Part shown: positions 1 through 12,900 of the stretch, piece after piece
How positions within the stretch are numbered: position 1 is the stretch's first letter
Layout of the letters: the number at the start of each line of letters is the position of its first letter
Source of the DNA: Euleptes europaea
Lineage: Eukaryota > Chordata > Lepidosauria > Squamata > Sphaerodactylidae
Direction: 5' to 3'
DNA length: 64,000 nt
Assembly (NCBI RefSeq): GCF_029931775.1
Contig: NC_079320.1
Coordinates: 41,829,521 to 41,893,520, forward strand
Program-made: the position numbers and the translations under genes
The notes under the pieces: generated by a model
Databases searched by the model: none
What the model saw: only the letters and a program-made list of their open reading frames with translations
What the model was told of the DNA's origin: nothing

Positions 1-665
1 AATCTCCAGGTAGTTAGGAACCCTACAATGAATACCTAGCAATATATTCCCTTAAAAAAGTCACTCAGCATACATACATGGTGAGTTGACTCGACATGTA
101 AATTCTCCAGAGAAACAATCACATGTGGCCTAGGCACATGTGAGGGATGCTCCCTCCTTAAATAGTGTACCCGTCATTGCCTTTAAGCTATCAACAGCTA
201 TAACGCCAATTCACACCTCAGCCCTATTTGCTTGCCTACCAACCAAATGCCCTCAAACTAAGGAAAGGATCGAAGACCACCACTGTGCTTAACAGGTCTG
301 GAAACCAAGAGTCAAAGAGAACTGGAGTTACATAGGGAACAGGCAAACACTCCCCAAAGTCTGAAGCAAACAAAAGCAACCGGCTGTGTCTATGATACAA
401 GGACGTATCCATCCCTAGGTTGCATTTCCACATCAAGTCCTATCATTTAGTGTAGTTCTTAAAAACATGCCTTAACAGAGATGAGATGCAACTGCAGTGG
501 GCTAAGGGGTGCCAGGAAAGAATACAGGTAAGACAACTGGCAGAAATGAAAATCTCAAGGGAGAAAGTAAAGGTCAAAGAAAGAATGAGTAATTCCAGCT
601 AGGAAGGCAACTGGGACTGGCTCACCCACCCATTCATCTTTATTAATGAAAGGTGATATGAAAGG

Positions 666-949
666 GGTGTGTGTGTGTGTGTGGGTGGGGGAGAGAGGGA
701 GAGGGAGAGGGAGAGGGAGAGGGAGAGGGAGAGGGAGATATGCCATCAAGTCGCAGCTGACTTATGGCGACCCCTTTTGGGGGTTTTCATTGCAAGAGAC
801 TTTCAGAGGTGGTTTGCTAGTGCCTTCCTCTGCACAGCAACCCTGGTATTCCTTGGTGGTCTCCCATCCAAATACTAACCAGGGCTGACCCTGCTTAGCT
901 TCTGAGATCTGACGAGATCAGGCTAGCCTGGGCCATCCAGGTCAGGGCC
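666..949 (-). repeat. 5S rRNA-derived SINE with BovB-like tail, copy 1
   Basis: Read on the minus strand it starts GCCCTGACCTGGATGGCCCA and contains the 5S-rRNA-like CTCGTCAGATCTCAGAAGCT, AAGCAGGGTC and TTGGATGGGAGACCACC. It then ends in GTCGCCATAAGTCAGCTGCG and an expanded (CA)n/(CCCTCT)n tail (plus 666-737). The 10-bp duplication atatgaaagg flanks it at 656-665 and 950-959. Confidence 0.88.
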
Positions 950-2437
950 ATATGAAAGGTAGCATCCCCCAAAACAGGACAAATCCAACACATACGCATA
1001 AAGCAATGCCAGCATTTTGGGGTTCCATTCCTCTTGTGCCAGAAATGGAAACACAAGAACGACTTTCTGAATGCCTCTAGTGCTCAACACAAAGTTTGGA
1101 AGAACCCTTGACCCGCTCAAGCTCAGGAGAAGGACACGGGCTCTTGCAGATTAAAAGATGCACTATGACTAACCCCCTCCCCGGCCAGAAGGCAGGCAGC
1201 TGCATTATATACCAGCTGTGAGCTTCTGTAGGTTCTGTGAAATAACTCCCTGCGCAGCTAAATCAATCCTTTCAGATACCAGGATACGAATGAGGGGGGC
1301 AACATCTGAGTTCTTCAAGAAGGAACACAACTGGCATGTGTGGTAAGAGACATCCTGGATCTCTCATGCAGTTGACTTATTCTTGCTGGGAAAGCATAAG
1401 TTCACCGAGAACAGATCTCTACTCCTATACATTGTTCAGGGATGTGCAAACTCTCCAACCCTCTTTGATACTCTAAGTTTTAAAAAAATCTTGCCATGCA
1501 GTGTGCATTTGGGAAAGGAGGGAACATGTAGTTATTAAAAAAAAAAACTCCAAGTCAAAAGCAAAGTGGACATATGGATTAAGTTGCACAGATAGCTGGA
1601 CTGTGAACACATGTACTATGTAGCCACACTTTGACAGGAATAAATTTGGGGGGGGGGGACATGGGCAAAAGGCCAGGACTTGGAATACAGCATGTAAATT
1701 GGTTTTTCAGTCTAAAACTAGAACATAGCACTGAGGAGAGTGAGATGTATTGGTTTGGATTAGATGGGAAAAGATAGGCACAATGGATACTGTTAAAACA
1801 TACATGGAAACTGCTTTATATTAAGAAAACGAATTTAGCCAACAAAAGTAGATTAGCTCCAATATTTTAGTGACAGCAGTGCTCAGAACATTTTAATGAT
1901 GTCTCTTTCTAGCAGCACAAGCAGCAGGTGTGCCGTCCACACTGACATTCAACAAGTAGAAACCATCAACATTTAGACTAGAGCATGAGAATACTCACAG
2001 ATTCTTCCAGGAAAAAAAGGGGTGGGGAGACATGCTAGATGCTTCACATAGGAAAGTACCCAGTGTCTCATCAATAAGCAATAACAGCTGGCCACAATTC
2101 AGAACTGAAAGTAACTGCTCATGGGGTAAACAGCAATTGCCCCAGGGCAAATACAAATATAGCAATGCATCTGGCTACCACATTTCGCTGGGTTGGGGAA
2201 AATATATCATCATGCTATTTCCAGCCAGAGAAAAAAAATATCAGTTTTACTTTAGCAATGGGAGGAACACAATCCATGTAGAAACCCCAGTGCTGTGACA
2301 CTCTTTCCTTCGCTCGGTGAAAGCTGGTGCACTATTACAACCTGCCTCTCCTTTACCCATTAAGGCTGAGAGAGGAGTGTTACTTGTACCACAGCACTCG
2401 ATCCCAAGTTAGAAAGAAGGCTCTACTGCAGCACACT

Positions 2438-2638
2438 TAGGGTTGCCAACCTCCAGGCACTAGCTGGAGATCTCCTGCTATTACAACTGATCTCCAGCTG
2501 ACATATCAGTTCCCATGGAGAAAATGGCCACTTTGGCAATTGGACTCTATGGCATTGAAGTCCCACCCCTCCCAAACCCCACCCTCCTCAGGCTCCGTCC
2601 CAAAAACCTCCCACTGGTGGCAACCCTAAGCACACCTC
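2438..2638. mobile_element. hAT-like MITE (TAGGGTTGCCA ends)
   Basis: Terminal inverted repeats TAGGGTTGCCA / TGGCAACCCTA enclose 201 bases (CTGGAGATCTCCTGCTATTA, TGGCATTGAAGTCCCACCCC). The 8-bp flanks agcacact / agcacacc suggest a hAT-size duplication. Confidence 0.85.
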
Positions 2639-2827
2639 ACAGCTTTTAAAGGAAAGGAGGTACCCATTCTGAACTGAAGAATGAATACAGTTGCCACCTC
2701 CCCCTGTGTAGTACCTAAATTATCTTTTCAAGTGAGAGAAGGGAGAGAAAGAGGGAAAAGGGGAAGAGGGCAGTGGAAAGGAAGGAACTAGGATCATTTT
2801 ACTCATTTTCAGAACTGCAATAGATAT

Positions 2828-3037
2828 TAAAGGTAAAGGTCCCCTGTGCACGCACTGGGTCATTCCTGACCCATGGGGTGATGTCACAGTCCGATGTTTC
2901 CTAGGCAGACTTTGTTTACGGGGTGGTTTGCCAGTGCTTTCCCCAGTCATCTTCCCTTTACCCCCAGCAAGCTGGGTACTCATTTTACTGACCTCGGAAG
3001 GATGGAAGGCTGAGTCAACCTTGAGCCGGCTACCTGA
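2828..3037 (-). repeat. tRNA-derived SINE ('GTGGCGCAGAGTGG' family), 5' truncated
   Basis: On the minus strand it contains CAGGTAGCCGGCTCAAGGTT, GACTCAGCCTTCCATCCTTC, GTACCCAGCTTGCTGGGGG and the end AGGGGACCTTTACCTTTA. The family is abundant in squamates; exact library name not assigned. Confidence 0.85.
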
Positions 3038-3118
3038 AACCTATTACCTATGATTTAATAAAAATACCTTTGTTTTGCAAATCTTAACAAAGCAAGCAGC
3101 TTAAAGAAAAAGTCAGCG

Positions 3119-3326
3119 ACTGCCAAATTAATCCCCAGTTGTGAAACTAAAAGTGATCTGCAGTTTTTATTAGTTGTCACCATCTTTAAGAAGCACCTGC
3201 TTGCCTAAGAAGAATTTTCGCAAGCCAATTTCCATTTCTTAGGCAAGTAGGTGCTTTTTAAAGATGGTGTCAACTAATAAAACTGCAGATTACTAATAGT
3301 ATCACAACTATGGATTAATTTGGCAG
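3119..3326. repeat. Long palindrome, ~94-bp arms with ~20-base spacer
   Basis: The left arm (3119-3212: ACTGCCAAATTAATCCCCAG ... CACCTGCTTGCCTAAGAA) is repeated in inverted form at 3233-3326 with few differences. It could be a fold-back MITE; no flanking duplication clear. Confidence 0.8.
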
Positions 3327-6300
3327 TAGTTAACCTTAGCACTTAAAAAGACTTTTGCATTTAAGTGACCTTTAAAAAAACCACTATTAAAAACTATGAC
3401 TTGGGGATCACAGGTGAAACTACCTTGTTAAATATCAAAATGTTGTAGTACTGAAAAAGCTAATCACAAGCTTATATTTTCTTATCAAAGATAAAGCAAC
3501 AGATATCAAATGCAACTATTCAAGTGCAAGTCAGTATTCAAACTGGCTGAGGAACTAATCTCCAACAGGTTTGGAGGGCTTCCCTAGCCACCCAACACTT
3601 CCAAGTAAAAAGAAGATTGCTGCTGTCTTCTGCTTGGTGATGGAATATTTTTGCTTGTCTTGGACACTAGAGAGGGGAGAAATCTCAAGAAAAATGACAA
3701 GCAGCACAAAATAAAGAGCCTATCAATTCAGCTTTGCACTGATATTCTCACAAGAAAGCACACTGAAAAAGAAAACAACAAGAGCTCATTTGGCCATCAG
3801 CAACCCTGTATTTACACATCAAAGTGGAATTTCTTGTGGCAAGAATTATCCCAGTTCCTTCTCCGTCTCACGTGCTCCCTCAACTAATGTGAACTGCCAA
3901 GACTGAAGACTTCTTGGTTTAGGGGACCCTTAACCTAGCCTCAGTTTGCCTGATGCCTGAACTCCAGTGCGTCAACAAACTGGGGTGTTTCTTGCATGAA
4001 AGCTGAGATTTCACATGAGCCCAAGATTAAACCTGGCTCATTCTTTCCCTGACTTGGGACACTAGAATATAAATCAAGGTTTCAAGGGAATAGAACGCCC
4101 TGAACCAAATGACTATTGCGTTCTTTCCAGGATAAGCAAAAGTATTTTGTTTAAGAAACCCTAACCCCACAGTCTTTCCTCCCCTAGTGTTCATGCTGCC
4201 TGTCACATGGGCTACAACACAGATTAAGATGAGATGTTTTTCCATACAAACTAGAATCTTATTAAACACTGATAGCACATCTCAGAGGGAGTACTATGTA
4301 GCTTATTGATAACACGGTCATACCATACACATAATTCTTAGCCTCCTTAAGGAAAACATTCACATGACCAAGTTGTTATGAGAAGCTGCAGTTTGGAATG
4401 CAATGCCAAGATGGGTGCTTATTTGTTTTTCAGGCTTTTTTTCTTACCAAAATCACCCCCAACTACTTTTTCCCCCTTTCAGGGGAAAGACTGCACAGTC
4501 CCATAGGGTGAAAAGCAATTTTAGTAAGAAAAACAGCCTGCAGAAAGAAATAAAAAAGATAACCACCACTCCCCAACCTTTTTGTCACTCTGACTGCCTC
4601 GACTGTTATGACCTCAGTTGGTCTCTCCAAGGCTGTGAACCACATACCACTGCAGACCGTATGTAATGCCTGTTTGCTGCTTTGTTTTTATGCTTATACA
4701 ATACCATTTTCTGCACTGGTAAACGTATCGTGTCTAATACGCTGTGCTTTAAGATTGCTGCAGTCCTAGTCCTATGATCGTATTGATTTACACTGCGTAA
4801 CCCACGTTGAGTCTCACAGAGCAATCCTGGGAACCGCAGTGGTTGAGGATTGCGTGGCTGCGGCGCCACCTCCATAGAGGTTTTCCCCTTGTTGCGGGGA
4901 GGGGAGAAAGGGTTTTTTAAAAAACAAAACCCCTTAAAATGGGGGGAAGCCCACTGCAAACAGTGATGCTGTGCCCCCTTCAGGATTGTACACTCAGTGG
5001 GCTATAAGTGAAGTAAAAAATTTTTTACAATGCCATCAACAGAAGAGGCACAGCCAGGAGTCAGAGACCTGGACTACCACACAGCAGAATTCTCTTCCTT
5101 TCCAAGTTACAGTGGAGTGATGAAAAAGCAACTAGCATAACTAGCCCATATGGCGAAGTCACCGTTTCTTCTGAAACAGACCCTGATTTCCACAGTTTGA
5201 AAAATGTAACTCAAATGCTATTTCCAGAGGTTGAACATTTTCAAAAGTACACAAAAGAATTTTGGTTTCCAGCTTTAAATCTTTTCCAGATCAGAGTAGC
5301 AACTCCGGGGAAGATAAATGTATACTTCATATTAGCTGCAAAACCGCAGCTGACGTTAAGAGGTCATTGTTTTATAGCTCATCAGTTGGCAACGGGGAGA
5401 AAACACAAGAGTACATCACAGCATTTTCATTATACACCATGAGCTGGGCAAACATCCATGGAAAAAAAAATTTTTTTAAAGGTTTAGTTGGATTTTCCAG
5501 GCAGTTAATCAGCCTGAAACCAAAGAACCATTGTATAATTAAGTTACTTTGGTCAAAAGATCTTATTATCACACTGCCTTCTTTAATGACTTGTCTCAGT
5601 CCTCAAGGTAAAAAGGTACAGACAAATCACAAACTATTTGGATTCACGGGTAAAAACACAGAACCATGAGAATACCTCCCCCCCCACCTAAGCTTGCAAT
5701 CCTATGCATCTTAACTGAGAGTAAATCCTATAGAACAAAGCGATGCTCGCTTCTGAATAAACATGCACAGAATCAGGAGACAGTGGAGAAAAACACCTTT
5801 GCCTTGTATTTACTCCATATTTTAGGTAACCATTAAAAAGTTATGAAATATTCAAAAGGCGATCAGCAATTACTGTTCACAAAAATGTGAGGATTTTTAA
5901 AAGTTCGTTAACTATCAACCCATATATTCTGTTGTTAAATTAACAAGGAGAAAAGAGCTGCAAATAAATTTTTGCTATGCAGCACCATTTAATAATGTAG
6001 TAAGACAACAAAAAAATTCTGCATTTAAATCGCTGTTTCTCCATGGCAAAAAAAAATCAAATACATAAAGGGACAAATACCAGGAAAATATTAGTTTGAC
6101 AACAGAAAACAGAGTTTACAATTAGTCTACAAAAGCCTGTGTTATATCTAAAATTATCTGCAGAAGTGCACTCTCAAAAACCTGTCGTATACGTGCACAT
6201 CAAGGGTGGCCTGAAGAACAGAAGTTTTCAGGATTCCCCCCCTGCAAATTACTAAGGTTATATGTGGAATAAAACACCATTATAAAAGCATAATTATTGA

Positions 6301-6555
6301 ATACTGGTGGAGTAGACCGGAGAACATGAATCCAAAAGCTAACATTTAAAGCCAGCAGTGACACCTAGTGGACACGGAAAACAAAACAAACAGGCACAAA
6401 GGGAAAGTAGGTCTGGGCAGAACATTCTCCTGTTTTGATAATCAGGTTGAAAGCAGTGCTTTCAGAATTGAGGCAGAAGTGTCCACTCCCCCCACCAAAA
6501 AAAAACACCTTATTGCAAGAACATTCACTTTTTTATCCTGTTTGCTGACACTGGA

Positions 6556-6873
6556 GAAGGAGGAGAGTTGGTTTTTATATGCAGACTTTCTCTACCACTT
6601 AAGGAAGAATCAAACCGGCTTACAATCAGCTTCCCTTCCCCTCCCCGTAACAGACACCCTGTGGGGTAAGTGGGGCTGAGAGAGTTCTAAGAGAGCTGTG
6701 ACTAGCCCAAGGTCACCCAGCTGGCTTCATGTGTAGGAGTGGGGAAACCAACCCGGTTCTCCAGATTAGCGTCAGCTGCTCATGTGGAGGAGTGGGGAAT
6801 CAAACCCGGTTCTCCAGATTAGACTCCACCATTCCAAACCACCGCTCTTAACCACTACACCACGCTGGCTCTC
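6556..6873 (-). repeat. Lizard CORE-type (MIR-like) tRNA-derived SINE
   Basis: On the minus strand it begins GAGAGCCAGCGTGGTGTAGT, GGTTAAGAGCGGTGG, with the B-box-like GGTTTGATTC. A CORE-like CAGCTGGGTGACCTTGGGC follows, with a 3' region ending AACCAACTCTCC. The head is partly duplicated (two GGAGAACCGGGTT motifs). Confidence 0.85.
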
Positions 6874-6943
6874 AAACTGCACAGCTTCTACATCTTGTCT
6901 TCCAGTTTCCTGAATTATAAAATGCTCATCAGCCCTACACTGT

Positions 6944-7500
6944 GTGTGTGTTAAGTGCCGTCAAGTCGCTTCCAACTCATGGCGACCCTATGAATGAAAG
7001 TCCTCCAAAATGTCTTATCTTTGACAGCCTTGCTCAGATCTTGCAATTTGAGGGCTGTGGCTTCCTTTATTGAGTCAGTCCATCTCTTGTTGGGTCTTCC
7101 TCTTGTCCTGCTGCCCTCAACTTTTCCTAACATGACTGTCTTTTCCAGTGACTCTTGTCGTCTCATGATGTGACCAAAATATGATAGCCTCAGTTTAGTC
7201 ATTTTAGCTTCTAGGGTCAGTTCAGGCTTGATTTGATCTATAACCCACTTATTTTTTTTGACAGTCCACGGTATCCGTAACACTCTCCTCCAACACATTT
7301 CAAAGGAATCTATTTTCTTCCTATCAGCTTTCTTCACTGTCCAGCTTTCACACCCATACATAGCAATAGGAAATACGATGGCATGAATTAATCTAGTCTT
7401 GGTGGCCAATGACACATCCTTACACTTCAAAATCTTTTCTAGCTCCTTCATGGCTGCCCTTCCTAGTTTCAATCTCCTTCTGATTTCTTGGCTGCACTCT
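6944..7500 (-). mobile_element. 5'-truncated RTE/BovB-type LINE, C-terminal RT ORF
   Basis: The minus strand is open for 173+ codons with YGCESWTVKKADRKKIDSFE, MRRQESLEKTVMLGKVEGSR and GRPNKRWTDSIKEATALK, the C-terminal part of the BovB/RTE reverse-transcriptase protein. The 3' end reads GTCGCCATGAGTTGGAAGCG and (CA)n. The 11-bp duplication ccctacactgt lies at 6933-6943 and 7501-7511. Confidence 0.93.
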
Positions 7501-7530
7501 CCCTACACTGTACACATGAATAAAGATTCC

Positions 7531-8070
7531 AAATACAATTACACATATCTGAGGAAAATCCCAAAGACAAAATGTACAGCTGCAAGTGATTGTTTCACAC
7601 AAGCATATTTGCATATATGGTAGTATAAAATATGCAGTTTACACATACAAATCCATTGGACAACAAAGAACACAACAGAGATCAAGCAACAAGAATCTAG
7701 TATTATATCCTGCTTCAAGACTTTCTTCATCGGAAGAATGCAAGACTTAAGTCAGATGAGTTCCCTGTTGATACGTTTCCTATATGCGATTGTACTAAAA
7801 CCTGCTGCTGAAAACACTGGCTCACATACCACAAGGCAAACTTGAAATCTCTGTGCAGCCATTAATACAACAGATAACTTTTTTCATATTGCAGCAGATA
7901 CTGGATTCCTGTTGGTTGTTCTTTGTCATGCAATGAAGTTGTATTGCTGTATAAGCATCATATTTTACAATACCATGTATGCAAGTATGCTTGTGTAAAT
8001 AAATAAATAAATAACTTGCAACTGTACCTTTTGTCTTTGGGATTTTCCTTGGATATGTGTAATTGTATTT
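7531..8070. repeat. Element with ~110-bp inverted terminal arms
   Basis: Left arm ~7531-7636 (AAATACAATTACACATATCT, GGAAAATCCCAAAGACAAAA) is repeated inverted at ~7957-8070, which also carries an (AAAT)n stretch. The ~320-base middle has no coding capacity. Confidence 0.7.
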
Positions 8071-8636
8071 TCAGTCAGTATTGATGCGTACAGTGAAGTG
8101 CTGATTAGAATTCTGTGATGTATGATGTGTTATCATCCACTATGTTCCTCCTCACTTGTGAAAACTTCAAGTCAAGTTGCAGACCATCCTTTCATTCACA
8201 TTAACCCAGTTTGGCAGCTGTCATACTTAATACTGAATTTAGGTGGAAGATGAGGAGAATTTGTGCCAGAGGAGAATCTGAACAATCAATCATCCTTATA
8301 ATACTCCCTAAATCACAGCAAATGTCATGTTTGTACCAAGACCTAGAATTTACACTGCCAAGCATCTTAAAACTGTATTCAAAATGGGAGGAGAGCTTAC
8401 TGTCCTCCTGAAAGAATAAGTGCACAGAAAATCTGGCAAGGGGAATCACCCCTTCAGGAAGCTTTCTGAATAGTGGGTTCAATCCTATCAGTTTTTCCAC
8501 TGGCCAATGAGGGAAGTTGAGGCCTCCCTTTCGACTAACAAAAACACTATTCTGAGAATTGGAGGCCCTGGGTGCATACCCTTCCGGGCCTCCTGAGGAC
8601 TTTCGTTCTCAGAAGCCAGGAATGCGCTGTTAATGT

Positions 8637-8812
8637 GTCATGTTAATACTTATGCTATGCTTTACTTCTTTCCTGTTGGTTCCAGACTTCTACAATCCTA
8701 ACACATTATTTAGTGAACGTCCCATTTTGTTGACTGTACTGACTCACTCTGTGTAATCCGTTTTGAGTCCCTGTGAGAAAGATGGGACTATAAATAATGT
8801 AAATAAATTTAA
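8637..8812 (+). mobile_element. Old LINE 3' tail (CR1/L2-like)
   Basis: GTGTAATCCGTTTTGAGTCC, GGGACTATAAATAATGTAAA and a terminal TAAATAAATTTAAA resemble the 3' UTR of reptile CR1/L2-type LINEs. Family call is approximate. Confidence 0.55.
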
Positions 8813-8965
8813 AAATGGTCCCAGCTCTAAAAGAAGGAAGTTGGTGGTTCTGTTTTCAAATGGGGTTTAAGAAGTGGTGTTTTCTTTCCTTTTTTTGAGC
8901 AGCAACTTTCCAGACACATGACCAACAACTTTCAGAACTTGGGGGAAAACTTCACAAACACTGTA

Positions 8966-9329
8966 TTGTGTGTGTGTAAAGTGCCGTCAAGTCACTTCCA
9001 ACTTATGGTGACCCTATGAATGAAAGTCCTCCAAAATGTCCTATCTTTGACAGCCTTGCTCAGATCCTGCAAATTGAAGGCTGTGGCTTCCTTTATTCAG
9101 TCCATCTCTTGTTGGGTCTTCCTCTTTTCCTGCTGCCCTCAACTTTTCCCAGCATGACTGTCTTTTCCAGTGACTCTTGTCGTCTCATGACATGACAAAA
9201 ATACGATAGCCTCGGTTTAGTCATTTTAGCTTCTAGGGTCAGTTCAGGCTTGATTTGATCTATAACCCACTGATTTGTTTTTTGGGCAGTCCACGGAATC
9301 CGTAACACTCGCCTCCAACACCACATTTC
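8966..9329 (-). mobile_element. 5'-truncated RTE/BovB-type LINE
   Basis: Minus-strand CWRRVLRIPWTAQKTNQWVI, PELTLEAKMTKPRLSYF and MRRQESLEKTVMLGKVEGSR, ending at (CA)n. No clear duplication seen. Confidence 0.9.
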
Positions 9330-9803
9330 ATTTCACACTGTTTCAGGGCTTGACAAAACCCAGGCACCAGGTTACCACGCTGCTGAGAAATTTCATTGTG
9401 GCGCCTAGAATTTCCATCAATTATTTTATTGTAGCATCGCTTGCCAATCCTCAGTGGAAATACAAAGGTTATTATAATTTCATATCAGAATGTTTTGTTG
9501 TATGACATAAAAAGAAATGTTCATGTAAATAATGACAAAAATTCATGCATACTTACCTTTATACCTTTCCATGGTGGTAGATTAATTTATTTCTTAACCA
9601 GCAGCTTCCTCTACTGGCTTCCATATTCAATTAAATGGAGCTTTTAAAAGCAATAATGGGAATTATCAGAACTTGGGAAGAACTTAATTTATGGTTAGAG
9701 GTTAGCTTTTTGTACTGCCTGTGTGTAAAATGCTACAGAGAAGTCATTTTAAAACAAAGAATACCTTTCTAACATAAGATATTAAGCAGTGTGATACACT
9801 TAC

Positions 9804-9924
9804 CCGGATTTCCTGGAGGTTGTGAAAGTTGTTTCCTACTCTGACAGAGATCTTGCTTGGAGTGTAACTTTCATCAGATTTATAGTCTGCATAAATACAA
9901 AGTGTCTTCACTGTCGTTTTTCTT
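9804..9924 (-). CDS. ANAPC10: ANAPC10 exon 4 (residues 69-109)
   Basis: The exon is 121 nt, with acceptor TTTCCAG|AAG and donor CGG|GTAAGT. It encodes [20 protein letters not shown] to NLQEIR and ends in phase 0. The next exon should begin with QLELVEPSGW (human numbering ~110); that sequence is absent from the left 9.8 kb. Confidence 0.96.
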
Positions 9925-12900
9925 CTGGAAACGAGAAACATCAGCATTGAACCTTGTGAGAAGAAAATGCCTATATTTTATTCTGAAAGGGTCAAGCAGC
10001 AGGAATTAAATTCAACAGCCTCTTTTGTTATTGCAGGAGCCCCGTGGCGCAGAGTGCTGTCAAAAGCTCTGCTCACGGCCTGAGTTCGATTTCAATGGGA
10101 GTCGGTTTCAAGTAGCCGGCTTAAGGTTCACTCAGCCTTCCACTCTTCTGAGGTTGGTGAAATAAGTACCCAGCTTGCTGGGGGGGTAAAGTACAGATGA
10201 CTGGGGAAGGCAACGGCGAACCACCCGGTAAACATAGCCTGACTAGTAAACGTCATGATACGACATCACCCCATGGGTTAGTTATTTCACACAAATGATA
10301 AAAGGTAAAGGTCCCCTGTGCAAGCATCGGGTCATTCCTGGCCCATGGGGTAAATGATATTATATACATAAATGATATGATATACATATTTTAAAGTATA
10401 CCTGTAAAAGGACACACTTTAGGTTATGTGTTATCACACAAAACCATGGTGCTGATTTCAAAAATGCCAACCAAAATATATTTTGCATTATGAACTTTGC
10501 TGTGCCTTTCTCCTCCATAAAGTGGCCCGAGAGACAGGTGGAAAGCATTAAAAAGGCTTAAATCTGACTCTGGGAGACATACAGTACATTCACATTCAGA
10601 GATATTTCAGGGTAAGCCCACTGAAGTCAATGGGCTAAGACTAGAGTAACTCTACACAGGACTACACTGTAAAGTTATCAGCATCTATGGCTGAAAACTT
10701 TCATCCTGGTATATGCGACTCTGTGCTTCTGCACACTTGGCTCTAACCCCTAGAACCAGCTGCAGACACCGAAGATCATACAATTTACCGTCAGTTCTTC
10801 AGAGCACTTGCCTTAAACTCAGGAAGGAGCAGAACCATAAGCACATCCCCCTGTGAGTAGGCCAAACTGTACACACGTGAATCTGCCTTATCCCTAGTCA
10901 GACTACTGGTACATCAAGGTCAGTATCATTTACTCTTGACTGGCAGCAGCTATCCAAAGTTTCAGAGAAGACATCTTTTGCATCACTCCTCTGATGAAAG
11001 ATACCATTTGATCCATTTTGTCAGCTGATGGTAAGACTCAACCCACAGTTGCTGTGTTAAGGATGAAACCAGATGCACTTGAGGACAGTTTAAAAAAACT
11101 AGATAGGTTGTTTCTCTCAGCTTAACTCTTTTTCAGGCTGAATAACCCCATAATAACACAGGCAAAGAAGTCGACATGGAACTAGATGGAGTTCAATACA
11201 AGCTCTCAGCAACATAATGACCCAACCTAATCAAGGAAATCCATGGGATTCTGTGCCTATAGAAACAAGGGCTGCTGATTCAGGTTTTCCTGATCGTATT
11301 TGACCCTTATGCTGTATTAAAAAGTCAAGTGTCCATCAACTGCATCAAACCTCAGTAAACTGGTTTCCAAATGTTACTGGGTATTTGCAATGCAGACACT
11401 ATTTGAAGAAAATGTAATGAAGAAAACATAGCTAATTTAACTGGCAGAATGATGAATTCCTTTTGCACCCACAGCTTCTAACTCCTTTCAGTGTAAGTAG
11501 GCAACTGTATAAAGTCCAACAAACCTGCGTATATTTAAACATTCAATACCTGAATTGTATGTTCACCAGATGAGGCTGTGATCCGTCAGACTGCCAGTAC
11601 GTTTCCAGATTATCGTCTCGTAACTGGTCTACGCCAAATCCTAATATGAACAAAAAGGCTCATGGGTTTTGGCACTACGTCCCCACAAACATCACAGTAT
11701 TACAGCAGGTATGCAAGTCTCAAGTCGCTTCCAATTATTTCAATTGAAACTCCTGAGCAGTCCAATAAACTGAACAAGAGGAAGAGCCGCTGGACTTCAC
11801 CTTTCCTCTCATGAATCAAGGAGCCATGAATTGAGTGAAAAATGGCAAATGCATCAGTACCATCTGCAGGTGGACCTGAATATCCTACTCAGACTGGATA
11901 AATAAGCCAATAAAGCAGCTTCCTGTTTAGAGGAAGGAGAGAACATGAGCAATGGCAGGACAGTGGCACTCTTCTGGAGGGATGTGAATGTAGAGCTTTG
12001 GCAGTGATAGGTTGGTACAGGATGCCGGGAAGGACAGAAGAGGTAAGGTCATGTGTCTTGGTTACATCAACATTTTGGTATTTTCAGCATAGGAAATTTA
12101 GCAACTTTTGTTTCTCACAGTAAAAAGCATCCTTTGATAGATCTCAATCAACTGTCTCCATAATACAATTTAAAAGGTAAAAAGGTAAAGGTCCCCTATG
12201 CAAGCACCGGGTCATTCCTGACCCATGGGGTGATGTCACATCCTGAAGTTTACTAGGCAGGCTTTGTTTACGGGGTGGTTTGCCAGTGCCTTCCCCAGTC
12301 ATCTTCCCTTTACCCCCAGCAAGCTGGGTACTCATTTTACCAACCTTGGAAGGATGGAAGGCTGAGTCGACCTTGAGCCGGCTACCTGAAACCAACTTCT
12401 ATCGGGATCGAATTCAGGTCATGAGCAGAGCTTGGACTGCAGTACTGCAGATTACCACCCTGCGCCATGGGGCCATAATACAATTTATGAAATCCATAAA
12501 TTGAATGCCTATTAACTACCCTGTCCATATGTTCAGGATACTGAATACGCTTATCAACCAATCAGCAAATCTTGTTTGACTTTTTTAAACTGTAGTGAGC
12601 CCGCTGTTAAACTCAAGCCAGGGCACATGCCGGTCCCTTTAACGGTCCCAAAACTACAAAGAAGCCAGCAGCGGCAGCCCTACTTCTCCCGTTGCCTATT
12701 TCTCCCTCCATCACAAGAAGGGGTCTCATTTTGCTCCACACCAGATAAATGGGTCAGTGGATGAGGCTCATGATAGGGGAAGCTATACCTGAAAACTGCC
12801 TGAGGCTGGAGCACCGTCCAGGCTGTGACATGCATTTAGATAGCAAGATATATTCATGCATGGAGATTCTAACATGCCTTGCTGGAGACAAGGAACTGGC

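Larger units (their letters stand above)
1..9803 (-). other. ANAPC10: Part of the last ANAPC10 intron; non-repeat stretches featureless
   Basis: No exon of ANAPC10 or any other gene was found. Repeats are listed separately. The stretches 1-650, 960-2430, 3330-4640, 4850-5680, 5770-6550 and 8080-8630 hold only short meaningless frames and simple AT-rich sequence. A possible old LINE 3' tail lies near 4640-4830. Confidence 0.6.

Noticed and set aside
6951-7472. 173-residue protein as a host gene
   Set aside because: It is the C-terminal part of a BovB/RTE LINE reverse transcriptase with a 3' tail and duplication.
1-9803. Last ANAPC10 coding exon (QLELVEPSGW... to C-terminus)
   Set aside because: Searched by eye on the minus strand and not found; expected left of the window.
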